Of a stretch of DNA of 64,000 bases, positions 8,573 to 17,069 are shown piece by piece. The DNA lies in the NCBI RefSeq assembly GCF_030409905.1, contig NZ_JAUFQT010000001.1, positions 642,001-706,000 of the forward strand, read 5' to 3'. The notes below the pieces were generated by a model that worked only from the letters and a program-made list of their open reading frames with translations, did not search any database and was not told the origin of the DNA. Made by a program: the position numbers and the translations under genes. Positions within the stretch are counted from its first letter, which is position 1. Every line of letters begins with the position of its first letter. Origin of the DNA: Echinicola jeungdonensis (lineage in GTDB: Bacteria > Bacteroidota > Bacteroidia > Cytophagales > Cyclobacteriaceae).

Positions 8573-9157
8573 TTTGGGGAATTTTTAGCTTCAAGGTTCA
8601 ATAAATGCAATTCACTTTGGATAAATAAAAAAGGGTAACCGAAGAGCCCCTCTAACCATAGCGACAAACCAATGTTACTTTTAGTATTTATTAACAATAT
8701 TATTTGACATATTGTTAAATAGGAATTCGTACTCTTGTCTAATCCTACTTATTCTTAATGGTCCCCAATAATATCTTTGTATCAAAACCGATGCTTAGGT
8801 TGTCATTTTTATTTGGTTTCCATTTAATTTATCAAAATAATAAATTGCTTGCTCAAAGCCTAACCATATCATTCCAACAAGTTAAAAGTCTATTAAGTCC
8901 AATATCCGCATAGAAATAAAAGGGAAGGAATGATCTTTTGGGATTATATTAAAAACACCCCGGTAGTAATTGATTCCTATTATGACATTGAAAGTTATAA
9001 TAAGCTCCTTCGTTTCAAGGGATTATTTTGTAAAAATTGCCTGTTTTATTAAGTGTAAGCTTTACTTCCAATTATACAACAAGGGTAAAAAAATAAAAAT
9101 TTTACACTCTTTTTAACTATAATGAAAAAACTGCTATCGTCCTGTCAAATAGCAGAT
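8573..9157. other. Gap before attC-like site 3
   Basis: No confident gene. A 40-codon plus-strand frame (8930-9052, beginning MIFWDYIKNTPVVIDSYYDI) has a GA-rich stretch immediately before its ATG but no recognisable family; it may be a remnant. The rest is AT-rich. Confidence 0.35.
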
Positions 9158-9280
9158 AACGACCCTGGCTAAGAAACGTGCAGATTTTAGAACACATCGC
9201 TACCAACCGAGAACCAAATTTTATTTAGTCTACTAAATTTTATTTTACCTTGTCAGCCCGCATTTTTCTTAGCCGATGTT
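9158..9280. repeat. attC-like palindromic site 3
   Basis: A 123-bp imperfect palindrome. The left arm AACGACCCTGGCTAAGAAAC pairs with the right arm TTTCTTAGCCGATGTT, with two to three extra bases on the left (CCCTGG against CG). The right inner arm CAGCCCGCATTT is shared with sites 5 and 6. Confidence 0.8.
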
Positions 9281-9306
9281 GTATGCATGTGCGTTTTTAT
9301 TTCTTT

Positions 9307-9693
9307 TTAATTTCCTGTAAAAATAGTTTTCCTTTCGACAAAGCAAATTGGATTACCAAAAGGGTCTTTTGCGTAAAAACTTCTTTCTCCCCAAGGTCTT
9401 GTCTTTATTGAGTCTTCAACTTCAGTAAAGTCCATTTTTTTAGCTTTTTCATAAAGATTATCCAATTGATCGACCGCAAAGTATATATGGTCAGGATTTG
9501 GTGTTGTTTCTAAATTATCACCGTCTGCTTTAGAGTCAAAGCACGCTAATATAGTCCCGCCACAATCAAAGTAGTGTCGTCCTGGGGAAACTCTTTGTCC
9601 TTTTAGTTCAAATAAATTTTCGTAAAATTTTTGAGCTTTTTCAATGTCCGTCACTGGTAAAATAACTCTGTATATTTTGGGATTAACTGTCAT
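9307..9693 (-). CDS. Glyoxalase/bleomycin-resistance (VOC) family protein
   Basis: This 128-residue vicinal-oxygen-chelate fold protein has paired beta-alpha-beta-beta-beta modules: VILPVTDIEKAQKFYENLFE at the start, HIYFAVDQLDNLYEKA in the middle, and the characteristic end RPWGERSFYAKDPFGNPICF followed by VE. These small enzymes bind a metal and act as lyases, dioxygenases or antibiotic-binding proteins; the substrate cannot be told. The family metal ligands are only partly evident. It is a single-gene block between attC-like sites 3 and 4 (GTTGTATGC before it, GCGGGCAAC after it). Those ends are not complementary, so the cassette may have lost an original end. Confidence 0.85.
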   Translation of the reverse strand: MTVNPKIYRVILPVTDIEKAQKFYENLFELKGQRVSPGRHYFDCGGTILACFDSKADGDNLETTPNPDHIYFAVDQLDNLYEKAKKMDFTEVEDSIKTRPWGERSFYAKDPFGNPICFVERKTIFTGN

Positions 9694-9730
9694 ATTTCTA
9701 TTTGTTAATTTCTACGCAGTTTTGGCGGGC

Positions 9731-9781
9731 AACAAACCTTAAAATTTGGCACTTCCCCTGCCATTACTTTTACAAAATGTT
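9731..9781. repeat. attC-like site 4 (short, uncertain)
   Basis: A 51-bp segment from AACAAACC to AAAATGTT has a strong core hairpin (GGCACTTCCCCTGCC) and weakly pairing ends. It is much shorter than the others, but its GTT at 9779 opens the sequence GTTGTGTGCT, whose complement AGCACACAAC occurs at 14484-14493. That supports a real recombination site here. Confidence 0.45.
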
Positions 9782-9799
9782 GTGTGCTGTTTTTTATAA

Positions 9800-11362
9800 T
9801 TACTTTGCCCAATATTGGCCTTCTTCGGTAAATCTCCATTTAAAGTAAGAATCCAATACTTTCATTGAGTTTTTATCTGGAACAGGTGAAGCATGGGGTT
9901 TTTCATTTAGATACATAAGCTGCTGATTTTCCATTGTAAATTCTGGCCAATCAGGTAAATCTTCTGCGTTTGGATGACCATACTTGGTAAAATTAGTCCA
10001 GTAACTACTCATGGTTTCAGAAAGTTCAATATCAGACTTTGTGGTCTGAGGGTTTTCCTTGTTCAGTGTCATAAAAACATAGGGGATTTCACTTCCGTGC
10101 GGTGATCCATATCCATGCATAGGAGAATCCTCCGGGTAGTCTGGGTGCTGGTCAAAATAATAGAGGAAAACCTTTGAATTGCCTGTTTGAGCTTGTAGAC
10201 GTGCCCAAGTCCAGGAATGCCATCCAAATGCAGCTGCACTTGTAAGATCACGTGCGGATTTTGGGACTTTATTTTCTCCTACAGGAAAGACCGATAGCAG
10301 GGTGTCTGCAAATTGACCGTAACGTTGCTGAACTCTGGCAATATGTTCCTCGGGAGTTTTTGAATTGAGGAAAAATGCACACTCGTCGGAATTATAACCT
10401 ACAAGTACATCTACATCATTATATTTCCCTTCCTGATACAACTGGTATTGGTCGCCCGGTATTACATATCCATCTACGTTCGGCCATGCACCGCCCATAC
10501 CTGGATTTATCGGCAACTCTTCCACTTTAAGCTTGCGGAGCTCTGCTATGGAGGACACATTGGCTTCTTGTACAAAGCCTTTACCGCTCTTTTCTGCCTG
10601 TTGTAGTGTTTTCATATTTTCACCAGGGTAGGTGGTTTCTCTGGTCGGACCAAAGGAACCTCCACTTTGAGAAATGGCTCCACGGAACAAACCTTTGGCC
10701 AATGGCGATGCACACAACATGCTGACCGAAATTCCTCCTGCTGATTCTCCGAAAATGGTGACTTTCTCTGGATCACCTCCAAAACCTGCAATGTTATCTT
10801 GTACCCATTGCAAACCTGCAATCTGGTCAAGCAATCCATAATTACCAGAAACTTTTAGTGGGTTTTCGGCACTCAATTCAGGGTGCGCTAAGAAACCTAG
10901 TTTTCCTACTCTATAGGCAATGCTCACTACGATAACGCCTTTTTGAGCCAAATGCGCTCCGGTACATACAGGTTCAGCAGTGGACCCATAGCTAAAACCG
11001 CCACCATAAATCCAAACTAACACGGGCAGTTTTTGATTGGGCGATTGTGCAGGTGTCCATACATTCAGGTAGAGACAATCCTCGCTTTTCCCTGCAGGTG
11101 GTTCACCAGGTTGATATGGGGAGGGACCAAATTCTTTGGTCTCTTTTATGCCGTCCCATGGCTCAACTGGTGCTGGGGCTTTCCAGCGCAGTGATCCTAC
11201 TGGGGGTGCTGCAAAGGGAATACCTTTGAACACAGTAAGTCCGTTCTCTTTCAATCCCTGAATGGAACCGCCTGTAACCTCTACTATATCTAAGGTTTGT
11301 TCGGCACACGATACAATAAAGGTTAAACATAGTATGGACACAAAAAATCTTATAGTGTTCAT
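9800..11362 (-). CDS. Type B carboxylesterase, secreted lipoprotein
   Basis: This 520-residue alpha/beta hydrolase hydrolyses carboxylic esters. The signal peptide MNTIRFFVSILCLTFIVSC ends in a lipobox Cys, so it is probably anchored in the outer or inner membrane facing out. The carboxylesterase/cholinesterase core follows: VFKGIPFAAPPVGSLRWKAP, SEDCLYLNVW, VWIYGGGFSYGS (oxyanion hole). The catalytic Ser is in TIFGESAGGISVSM, the Glu/Asp partner in VGYNSDECAFF, and the His in GSPHGSEIPYVF. Length and motif order are complete for the family. The next gene on the strand, upstream, is another hydrolase fused to DUF3237, which suggests a common ester/polyphenol-type substrate, but no transporter or regulator confirms this. 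Confidence 0.92.
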   Translation of the reverse strand: MNTIRFFVSILCLTFIVSCAEQTLDIVEVTGGSIQGLKENGLTVFKGIPFAAPPVGSLRWKAPAPVEPWDGIKETKEFGPSPYQPGEPPAGKSEDCLYLNVWTPAQSPNQKLPVLVWIYGGGFSYGSTAEPVCTGAHLAQKGVIVVSIAYRVGKLGFLAHPELSAENPLKVSGNYGLLDQIAGLQWVQDNIAGFGGDPEKVTIFGESAGGISVSMLCASPLAKGLFRGAISQSGGSFGPTRETTYPGENMKTLQQAEKSGKGFVQEANVSSIAELRKLKVEELPINPGMGGAWPNVDGYVIPGDQYQLYQEGKYNDVDVLVGYNSDECAFFLNSKTPEEHIARVQQRYGQFADTLLSVFPVGENKVPKSARDLTSAAAFGWHSWTWARLQAQTGNSKVFLYYFDQHPDYPEDSPMHGYGSPHGSEIPYVFMTLNKENPQTTKSDIELSETMSSYWTNFTKYGHPNAEDLPDWPEFTMENQQLMYLNEKPHASPVPDKNSMKVLDSYFKWRFTEEGQYWAK

Positions 11363-11421
11363 TTTGTTTTTATTTGATAGTTAGTTTTATCGGTATGAAT
11401 TTGTATGACAGCACAGCCTAT

Positions 11422-11860
11422 TTAAAGCACTTTCCAAACTTGAATGGATAGGTATCCGTCCTTGCCTTCAGGTTTACAAACATAGACAGCATTATTCAGC
11501 CATGCATATTTTATTTCAAATTTTGGAGCGGCTCTAAAACAAGACACTTCCAGTTTTGGGTTTCGCCTAAGGGCGTATGTATCCATCCAGTATTTCCTAC
11601 ATGGATCAATACCCATCATCTGTTTTGATGGTGTAAATAGAATCCAATTCAGTACGATTAAGGGCTATATTGCTATATTGATAATCGGCCCCTCCTTTTA
11701 AAACAACACCTTTCATCTTAGGGCCACTAAAGGCACCACCTGTAATGGGAATGATGATCCTATCCCCATAAGGAGTAACTCCTACGAACATAGGTTCATC
11801 TATGGTTACTTGCAATTCCCCAACAAATTCTAATGCTGGTGGAGTAAATTCTAATTTGGT
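11422..11860 (-). pseudogene. DUF3237 domain, decayed 3' part of the hydrolase gene
   Basis: Directly after the hydrolase stop codon the same frame continues with TKLEFTPPALEFVGELQVTI, then DEPMFVGVTPYGDRIIIPIT and GAFSGPKMKGVVLKGGADYQ, which is a DUF3237 domain. A one-base shift follows near 11612; the next frame reads LIHVGNTGWIHTPLGETQNW. A second shift near 11540 leads to RAAPKFEIKYAWLNNAVYVC and the family end GKDGYLSIQVWKVL. So the ancestral gene encoded hydrolase plus DUF3237 in one protein. The nonsense codon (TAG at 11861-11863) and two frameshifts have destroyed the second domain. Confidence 0.8.
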
Positions 11861-12745
11861 CTATTTTCCAGTTTCGGTATTAAACCCTTTTGCCTTAATT
11901 GACCATCCTGGATATTTTGACAAATCATTATTCAGAAAAATATCAGAATTATCTTTGTTCTTAAATTGCCAATCCAGCCAGTCAAGCGTCATTTGGGCAA
12001 AAGACCCACCATATTTCTCAGAAAAAGTTGCCCCATGACCGGCCGTGGTATGATTAGCAAAAACAACAGGTACATGGTGGATTCGATCATAATCTAAAAT
12101 GGCATTTTCGTAGGCAATATCAGACTTTCCTCCTATCATATAGATGATAGGGGCATGTAACATTTTCAATGATTCTGAACTCGCACCAGCCATGGCCATG
12201 TTACCCATGCCGGCATTCAAAATCAAATAGGTCTTTATCCGTGAATCATAAGCAATTCGAAGGGTTTGTGCCCCGCCACATGAGTGTCCGCCTGCTGCTA
12301 TTTTGTCCAGGTTTACATTATTGTAATAGTCATTGCCTTTTGTTCTAGCTTGTTTCACTATCCAGTCCAGGGCTTTCAGGAGTTCATCATCAGGAGTGGG
12401 CTCATGTACCCGCTCTTCCACGGTCATTTGTAAGGCTCCAATAGCTACAATAATGTAGCCATGAGAGGCAAGTTCTGATAACAAGCGCTCTTGATGGATA
12501 GACGAATTCATACATCCGCCATTCGCCCATACGAGTATGGGTAATTTTTCTTGCTGCTTAGCTGCCTTCTGTATATTCTCAGGTCTATATACAACAAAAT
12601 TAGGAAGAGACTTTTCTTTAACTGCAATGGATGGGTAATTGCCACTACCTCCACCGTCGACCACTTTAGTTTTAGTTACCTGTGCGTAACTGAACTTTAG
12701 TGTAAAAACTAACAGTAAAATAGTTAAATAGGGCTTCTTGTTAAT
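11861..12745 (-). CDS. Alpha/beta hydrolase (dienelactone hydrolase/chlorophyllase-like), start codon lost or ATT
   Basis: A serine hydrolase domain: LPILVWANGGCMNSSIHQER, the nucleophile elbow IAAGGHSCGGAQTLR, an acid-bearing loop IYMIGGKSDIAY, and the His in FANHTTAGHGATFSEKYGG. The first in-frame ATG is at 12664, but the frame stays open upstream and encodes a perfect export signal (NKKPYLTILLLVFTLKFSYA, then Q) preceded by ATT at 12743-12745. The start was therefore probably ATG mutated to ATT, or a rare ATT start, giving a 294-residue secreted protein. The 3' domain is lost (DUF3237 remnant downstream), so the gene is probably decaying. The IS1182-like element lies 29 bp upstream of the ATT and may have removed the promoter. 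Confidence 0.75.
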   Translation of the reverse strand: MNKKPYLTILLLVFTLKFSYAQVTKTKVVDGGGSGNYPSIAVKEKSLPNFVVYRPENIQKAAKQQEKLPILVWANGGCMNSSIHQERLLSELASHGYIIVAIGALQMTVEERVHEPTPDDELLKALDWIVKQARTKGNDYYNNVNLDKIAAGGHSCGGAQTLRIAYDSRIKTYLILNAGMGNMAMAGASSESLKMLHAPIIYMIGGKSDIAYENAILDYDRIHHVPVVFANHTTAGHGATFSEKYGGSFAQMTLDWLDWQFKNKDNSDIFLNNDLSKYPGWSIKAKGFNTETGK

Positions 12746-12794
12746 TAGCTAAATCACTGACTCTTAATAAACAGGGTTGCGAAAAAATAACTCA

Positions 12795-12845
12795 AAAACC
12801 CCGAAAATCGTCCAAAAGGGCTTTTTCCGGGGTTTTCTTTTTCGT
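12795..12845 (+). terminator. Hairpin blocking entry transcription into the IS
   Basis: Arms AAAACCCCG and CGGGGTTTT flank a 24-nt loop, followed by CTTTTTCG. Placed upstream of the transposase start, it fits the anti-impinging-transcription terminators common in insertion sequences. Confidence 0.6.
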
Positions 12846-12871
12846 ATTTTTTGTTTGCAGACAAAAATACT

Positions 12872-14224
12872 ATGAAAGATACCATACAGCTCCCTATTTT
12901 CAAAGACTTTGACGGATACTCTCCAAAGTATCACTTTTTCAAGAATTCCTTGCTTGGCCAGATCCATGACAGCCTGCCATGGGAAAAGCTTTCGAGCCTT
13001 GTTCCTGAAAAGCTGCAGGGGCCTGGTGCCCCAAGGTGGTTCGGTGCCAAGGGCATGTTTGCCCTGATGTTTTTGAAAGCCTACCTGAATACCTCAGACC
13101 GCCAATTGATAGAGCGTTTCAATACCGACTGGAGCCTTCAGTATTTCTGCGGGAAAGTATTGGCAGCAGACCAACAGATCCGGGACCTTACCATTATGAC
13201 ACGGATCAGGGCCTACATCGAGGAACATTGCCACTGGGAACAGATCCAAGAGGTACTAATGGATCACTGGAAACAGGATGTGGACAACAGCCACGTCTTA
13301 TTAATGGATGCCACCTGTTATGAAAGTTATGTCCGTTTCCCCACCGACCCCAAACTACTCTGGGAATGCTGCCAGTGGGTGTTTGAAAAGCAACTGTTCA
13401 AAAAATGTAAACAATTGGGCATAAAAAGGCCCCGGTCAAAATACAGGGAGCAGAAGGCCAAACAGCTTGGCTACTTCCGTAAAAGACGCAAATCCTTTAA
13501 GGAAACCCTCAAAAGGAAAAAATCCCTGGTCTTCCTGTTGGAAAAAGGACTTGGCCAGTTACAAGAGATCCTAGACTTTTATCAAGGGGCGGGGCTTAAA
13601 CCAAATGACTTTGCCTGTCTGAAGACCATCAAAAAAGTCTTGGTCCAGCAGCAGTTTTTGTTGGAAAATCCTCCCTCCGAACTTAAGGACCGCATCGTTT
13701 CCCTCCATAAACCTTATCTCCGGCCGATCGTCCGGGGAAAGGAAAACAAACCTGTGGAGTTCGGTATGAAAGCCCATATCCTTCAGACAGGCGGGCTATC
13801 ATTTATCGATAAACTGGACTTCAACAACTTCAATGAATGTACCCGGTTGAAAATATCCACGGTAAAACATACCCGGATTTTCGGACAGACTTCCCAGCTG
13901 GGTGCCGACCGGATTTATGCCACCAATGCCAACAGAAAGTATTGTACCTCCAAAGACATATTCACCGGCTTCCCCAAAAAAGGCCCCAAACCGCACAACA
14001 AAGCCGAAAAGATTCTGAGTGCTGAAGTCTCCAAACAAAGGGCAACGGCAATGGAAGGGGCTTTCGGCAACCATAAAAACCACTATGGACTGGTTAAAAT
14101 ACGAGTAAAGGGAGATAAAAGGGAAAAGCTGGCCGTGCTGTTCGGCATTATGGCAGCCAACGCCGTAGCAGTTGCCAAACGAAGAAACCAACAGGAATCC
14201 CCGCCCATCAACAAAGCTGCTTGA
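12872..14224 (+). CDS. IS1182-like DDE transposase
   Basis: This 450-residue transposase (ATG at 12872; a TTG seven codons upstream is also open) has an N-terminal helical DUF772-type domain (FGAKGMFALMFLKAYLNTSD). The first catalytic Asp is in LLMDATCYESYVRFPTDPKL. The second lies in QLGADRIYATNANRKYCTSK. The catalytic Glu is in ATAMEGAFGNHKNHYGLVKI. The DDE triad and the Y-(2)-R-(3)-E-like spacing match the IS5/IS1182 group. The gene appears intact. It is inserted between the hydrolase start and attC-like site 5, inside cassette A. Confidence 0.9.
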   Translation: MKDTIQLPIFKDFDGYSPKYHFFKNSLLGQIHDSLPWEKLSSLVPEKLQGPGAPRWFGAKGMFALMFLKAYLNTSDRQLIERFNTDWSLQYFCGKVLAADQQIRDLTIMTRIRAYIEEHCHWEQIQEVLMDHWKQDVDNSHVLLMDATCYESYVRFPTDPKLLWECCQWVFEKQLFKKCKQLGIKRPRSKYREQKAKQLGYFRKRRKSFKETLKRKKSLVFLLEKGLGQLQEILDFYQGAGLKPNDFACLKTIKKVLVQQQFLLENPPSELKDRIVSLHKPYLRPIVRGKENKPVEFGMKAHILQTGGLSFIDKLDFNNFNECTRLKISTVKHTRIFGQTSQLGADRIYATNANRKYCTSKDIFTGFPKKGPKPHNKAEKILSAEVSKQRATAMEGAFGNHKNHYGLVKIRVKGDKREKLAVLFGIMAANAVAVAKRRNQQESPPINKAA

Positions 14225-14490
14225 CAAAAACTACCGCCGGAAAGAAGGATTACAGGACAGGTGTGTCCAATTGTCAAAACCACCCCAAAAATCAACCCCT
14301 TCAATTCAGTAATTGTACTTTTCCTTACACAAATTGTACTCTGAATTTTACTTCAAAGTACCCTAAAAACAAATTAACCTTTTAGTTAAGTCACTAAAAG
14401 GTTAATTATGTCTATTTCCCAAAGAGGCCTAAATAATCCTTTCTCATTTATTTTCAATTAAAAGCGTTAATTTTTCTTTTAATAGCACAC

Positions 14491-14615
14491 AACACGATTT
14501 GGCTATGCGTAGTGCGGGATTAAAGTGCACTTCACTGTCAGCCTACAGATATGTTTGTTAATATTCATTTACTATCAATTTAGCTCTAAAACCTGCATTA
14601 CGTATAGCTTTTGTT
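14491..14615. repeat. attC-like palindromic site 5
   Basis: A 125-bp imperfect palindrome. The left arm AACACGATTTGGCTATGCGT continues AGTGCGGG; the right arm is CCTGCATTACGTATAGCTTT followed by TGTT. GGCTATGCGTAgTGCgGG pairs with the complement of CCtGCAtTACGTATAGC, with several extra bases in the left arm. The last codons and stop of the GAF-PAS gene lie inside this site. Confidence 0.8.
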
Positions 14616-15734
14616 GTGGTTAGTTATTATTTCTTTCTTTTTTTGATAGATGTCATTCAATTTCCTGGTGTATGATTCCATTTCCGTTGAAACTGTTTTT
14701 ACAAGTCCAATATATTCTAAAAGCTCTTTCTTATTAAGTTTTTCTTTTGTATCTACTAAATTAACCAACCCTGAAAGACTTGATACAGGTCGTCTAAGAA
14801 CATGTGAAATATCAAAAGCTATTTGCTCCAAAGTTTTCTCATATTCGATTTGATTATCGATGTTACGAATACTAGCATAAAACGTTTTACTGCCATCTGT
14901 CCTCCTTTCTACATTTCCTTTCATCGCAAACCATGCACAGTTATTTCCTTTTTTTATACGAAATTGAATGTTTGAAAAAGATAGATTATCAAAACTTTCA
15001 TTCAAATGATTTATAAATCTATTTTTGTCGTCAGGGTAAATTGATGAGAAAAGGATTTCGATTGATTCTGAGGACTTATTCGTATTGACGGATGGACACA
15101 TTTCTTTCATTGTTTTATTTAAAAACTTGAATCTCAGGTTATTCTGGTTTGATTTATCTAATTGAAAGATACCAACAGGCAATCTATCTGTTAAATTTTG
15201 AAGTCTTAAAGCATCATCTATGATTTTATTTTCTTGGTTCAAAAGCTTTCGTTTATTGTTTAGATATGCCATTATTTTCTTTGATAAAATATCTAATAAT
15301 TGTTTCTCGCCTAAAGAGAGATTTCTTGGTTTATTATCAATTACACATATTGTCCCCAGTGGATTTCCAGCAGGAGTAGTCAAGGGTTTTCCAGCGTAGA
15401 AGCGTATGTGAGGATCTGAATTAACAAATGGATTGTTAATGAAGCGCGAATCCTTACTTGCGTCATTGACAATCATTGTTTCTTTGGGATTTTTTATGCT
15501 ATGGTGACAGAATGATTCTCTGCGTTTTACTCTTCCTGGAATGCTCTCCGTTGAAACGACATCAATATTTGCCTTAACAAAAGTGAATTCATCATGGACA
15601 AAAGTGATCTGTGCAATCGGAACATTAAGAGCCAAAGAAGCAATTTTTGCTAGATCATTCAATTCTTCGTCTTGTTTATGATTTAAGACTCCGTAAGAAT
15701 CTAATTCATTTAGTCTCTCAATTCTATTAGTCAT
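14598..15734 (-). CDS. GAF-PAS-HisKA protein lacking a kinase catalytic domain
   Basis: This 378-residue cytoplasmic sensor-like protein has a GAF domain (about 25-165: ESIPGRVKRRESFCHHSIKN, GKPLTTPAGNPLGTICVID), a PAS domain (about 185-295: LPVGIFQLDKSNQNNLRFKF) and a histidine-kinase dimerisation helix with the H-box AFDISHVLRRPVSSLSGLVN (about 307-326). The protein ends about 50 residues later, with no HATPase domain, so it cannot phosphorylate itself. It could still dimerise, be phosphorylated in trans or titrate a kinase. The stop codon at 14598-14600 lies inside attC-like site 5, so the C-terminus is partly encoded by the recombination site. A truncation by cassette formation is a likely origin. 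It is the only gene of cassette B. Confidence 0.8.
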   Translation of the reverse strand: MTNRIERLNELDSYGVLNHKQDEELNDLAKIASLALNVPIAQITFVHDEFTFVKANIDVVSTESIPGRVKRRESFCHHSIKNPKETMIVNDASKDSRFINNPFVNSDPHIRFYAGKPLTTPAGNPLGTICVIDNKPRNLSLGEKQLLDILSKKIMAYLNNKRKLLNQENKIIDDALRLQNLTDRLPVGIFQLDKSNQNNLRFKFLNKTMKEMCPSVNTNKSSESIEILFSSIYPDDKNRFINHLNESFDNLSFSNIQFRIKKGNNCAWFAMKGNVERRTDGSKTFYASIRNIDNQIEYEKTLEQIAFDISHVLRRPVSSLSGLVNLVDTKEKLNKKELLEYIGLVKTVSTEMESYTRKLNDIYQKKKEIITNHNKSYT

Positions 15735-15769
15735 AATCTTCTTAATTTAAAATTTTAATTAACCACAAC
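14613..15769 (-). mobile_element. Putative gene cassette B (GAF-PAS-HisKA)
   Basis: Bounded by GTTGTGGTTA (14613-14622) and TAACCACAAC (15760-15769), a 10-base inverted match. The single gene is tightly packed: its start is 26 bp from one end and its stop lies beyond the other end in the palindrome. Confidence 0.75.
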
Positions 15770-15890
15770 GGTCCTGGCTATGGCACGTGCGGGAATTTGA
15801 AACCACTTTCTTATCCTCCATATCAAATGTTATTTAGTTGCAAAGTCATTATTTTCAAATAGTCAGCCCGCATTTGCTAAAGCCGATGTT
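15767..15890. repeat. attC-like palindromic site 6
   Basis: A 124-bp imperfect palindrome: the left arm AACGGTCCTGGCTATGGCAC continues GTGCGGG; the right arm CCCGCATTTGCTAAAGCCGA ends TGTT. The left arm carries about three extra bases (GTCCTGG against CG). It shares arms and length with site 7. Confidence 0.88.
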
Positions 15891-16948
15891 ACCAGCTTTT
15901 GTTCATTTCAGTTCTAGCATTTTGAAATCTAATTTGACTTTTGTTTTTTGGGTTGATAAGCCAGTAAAATTGATTGTTAAATCTAATTAACAAGCCAGTT
16001 AATCCATCAAATCTGGGGTCAGCATAGAACTCACCAAGCTGAAAAGACTCTACTTTCGTATCAATATTTATACAGGAGCCTCCAAGAAACTGAATCCAAT
16101 AGTCAACAGGATTTTTTAATGTGTCAATCGTCAAGTCTATTCCTACGAAGAATGGAAACCCTTTATCAATTATGACTTCCTGATAACATTTTATTTTCGA
16201 TAAAACATCAGATACTGGTTTGGTAGGATGAATTTTTGGGTTTTCAACACTGTAGGTACAGAGTACATAATCCTTAATTCCTTTTGTTTTAGTGACTTCT
16301 ATATTGAACTGATTTTCATAATTGAATGCATCACCCTCTTTAATGGTATTTTGGAGAATCCATTTCTCAATTAAATTGAATGCTACTTCTAAATCAAATT
16401 CTAGATTATTTTCTATCTGCTCGAGATGCAAATAATACGGTTTTTCAATTGTTTTTAACTGTTCTGATAAATCGTATAATTTTCTATCGTTTTGTTTGTC
16501 GAAATCAGAGATATTAAATCTTTTGACATCAAAATAAGCTGAACCATTAGATTGTAAGTTAATCTTAAAGTCTGGTTTCTTCTCTTCGATAGTAGGTTCT
16601 TATTCATAGTTAATCGATTCTCTTTCTAAAAATTCAGCGAATCTCAGTTCCGAAATTCTTGATAAGAAGTTCGTCTTATCCTTTTCCTTTTTAAACCCAC
16701 AAATAAATTTCTCTTTATTTGTTTTAGATAGTTGCTCCAATTCTGAAATAAAATCGGGATGAAACTCAATATATTTTTCTAATAAGGATTGCTTCATCTA
16801 TTTAATTTTGATTCTGACTAACGTTTTTTCAAGTTTCTGTAAATCATTAATTGCTACAATTCATCATTCTCCTTCTAGCCATATTCAGCTTCACTTCCCG
16901 TTAGCTCTGAAAGTAAATGTTTTTAATATATGGGGGATTGCTGGTAAC
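15888..16948 (-). mobile_element. Putative gene cassette C (nuclease-like gene)
   Basis: Bounded by GTTACCAGC (15888-15896) and GCTGGTAAC (16940-16948), a 9-base inverted match. It contains one gene with an internal stop. The gene's terminal stop codon is formed by the core itself (TAA within GCTGGTAAC read on the minus strand). Confidence 0.75.
15889..16797 (-). pseudogene. PD-(D/E)xK nuclease-like protein interrupted by one in-frame stop
   Basis: The frame runs from ATG at 16797 to the stop at 15889 (302 codons) with a single in-frame TAA near 16606, right after LRFAEFLERESINYE. The sequence resumes without a shift: EPTIEEKKPDFKINLQSNGS, then AYFDVKRFNISDF. The spacing E...PDF...(F)DVK resembles the catalytic core of PD-(D/E)xK restriction-type nucleases. 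The C-terminal half (FPFFVGIDLTIDTLKNPVDY, LIRFNNQFYWLINPKNKSQI) matches no family I know. A point mutation, a read-through codon or a sequencing error would each explain the stop. The remaining 180-residue piece begins with an internal methionine and is unlikely to be a real start. Confidence 0.6.
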
Positions 16949-17069
16949 GGCCCTGGCTATGGCAAGTGCGGGATTTTGAAACCGAATCTTTGTCCGCCAG
17001 ACCGAATGTTGTTTAGTTGAAATATCTTCATTTTTAAACAGTCAACCCGCATTTGCTATAGCCGATGTT
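16946..17069. repeat. attC-like palindromic site 7 (best preserved)
   Basis: A 124-bp imperfect palindrome: AACGGCCCTGGCTATGGCAA GTGCGGG on the left, CCCGCATTTGCTATAGCCGA TGTT on the right. GGCTATgGCAAgTGCGGG pairs with CCCGCAtTTGCtATAGCC, and three extra bases in the left arm give strand asymmetry like the extrahelical bases of attC. The central 70 bp are unpaired and variable. Confidence 0.9.

Larger units (their letters stand above)
12774..14298 (+). mobile_element. IS1182-like insertion sequence
   Basis: One DDE transposase gene is flanked by short terminal matches: GGGTTG at 12774-12779 against CAACCC at 14293-14298. The exact ends and target duplication could not be resolved by eye. 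A strong hairpin (AAAACCCCG 12795-12803 with CGGGGTTTT 12828-12836, then a T-rich run) lies between the left end and the gene and should stop read-through into the transposase. Base composition is clearly more GC-rich than the surroundings. Confidence 0.7.
9779..14493 (-). mobile_element. Putative gene cassette A (esterase/hydrolase; carries an IS)
   Basis: This block is bounded by the inverted pair GTTGTGTGCT (9779-9788) and AGCACACAAC (14484-14493), ten matching bases. It holds the carboxylesterase, the decayed hydrolase-DUF3237 fusion and a later IS1182-like insertion. Without the IS it would be about 3.2 kb. The boundaries fall at the edges of palindromic sites 4 and 5. Confidence 0.65.
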
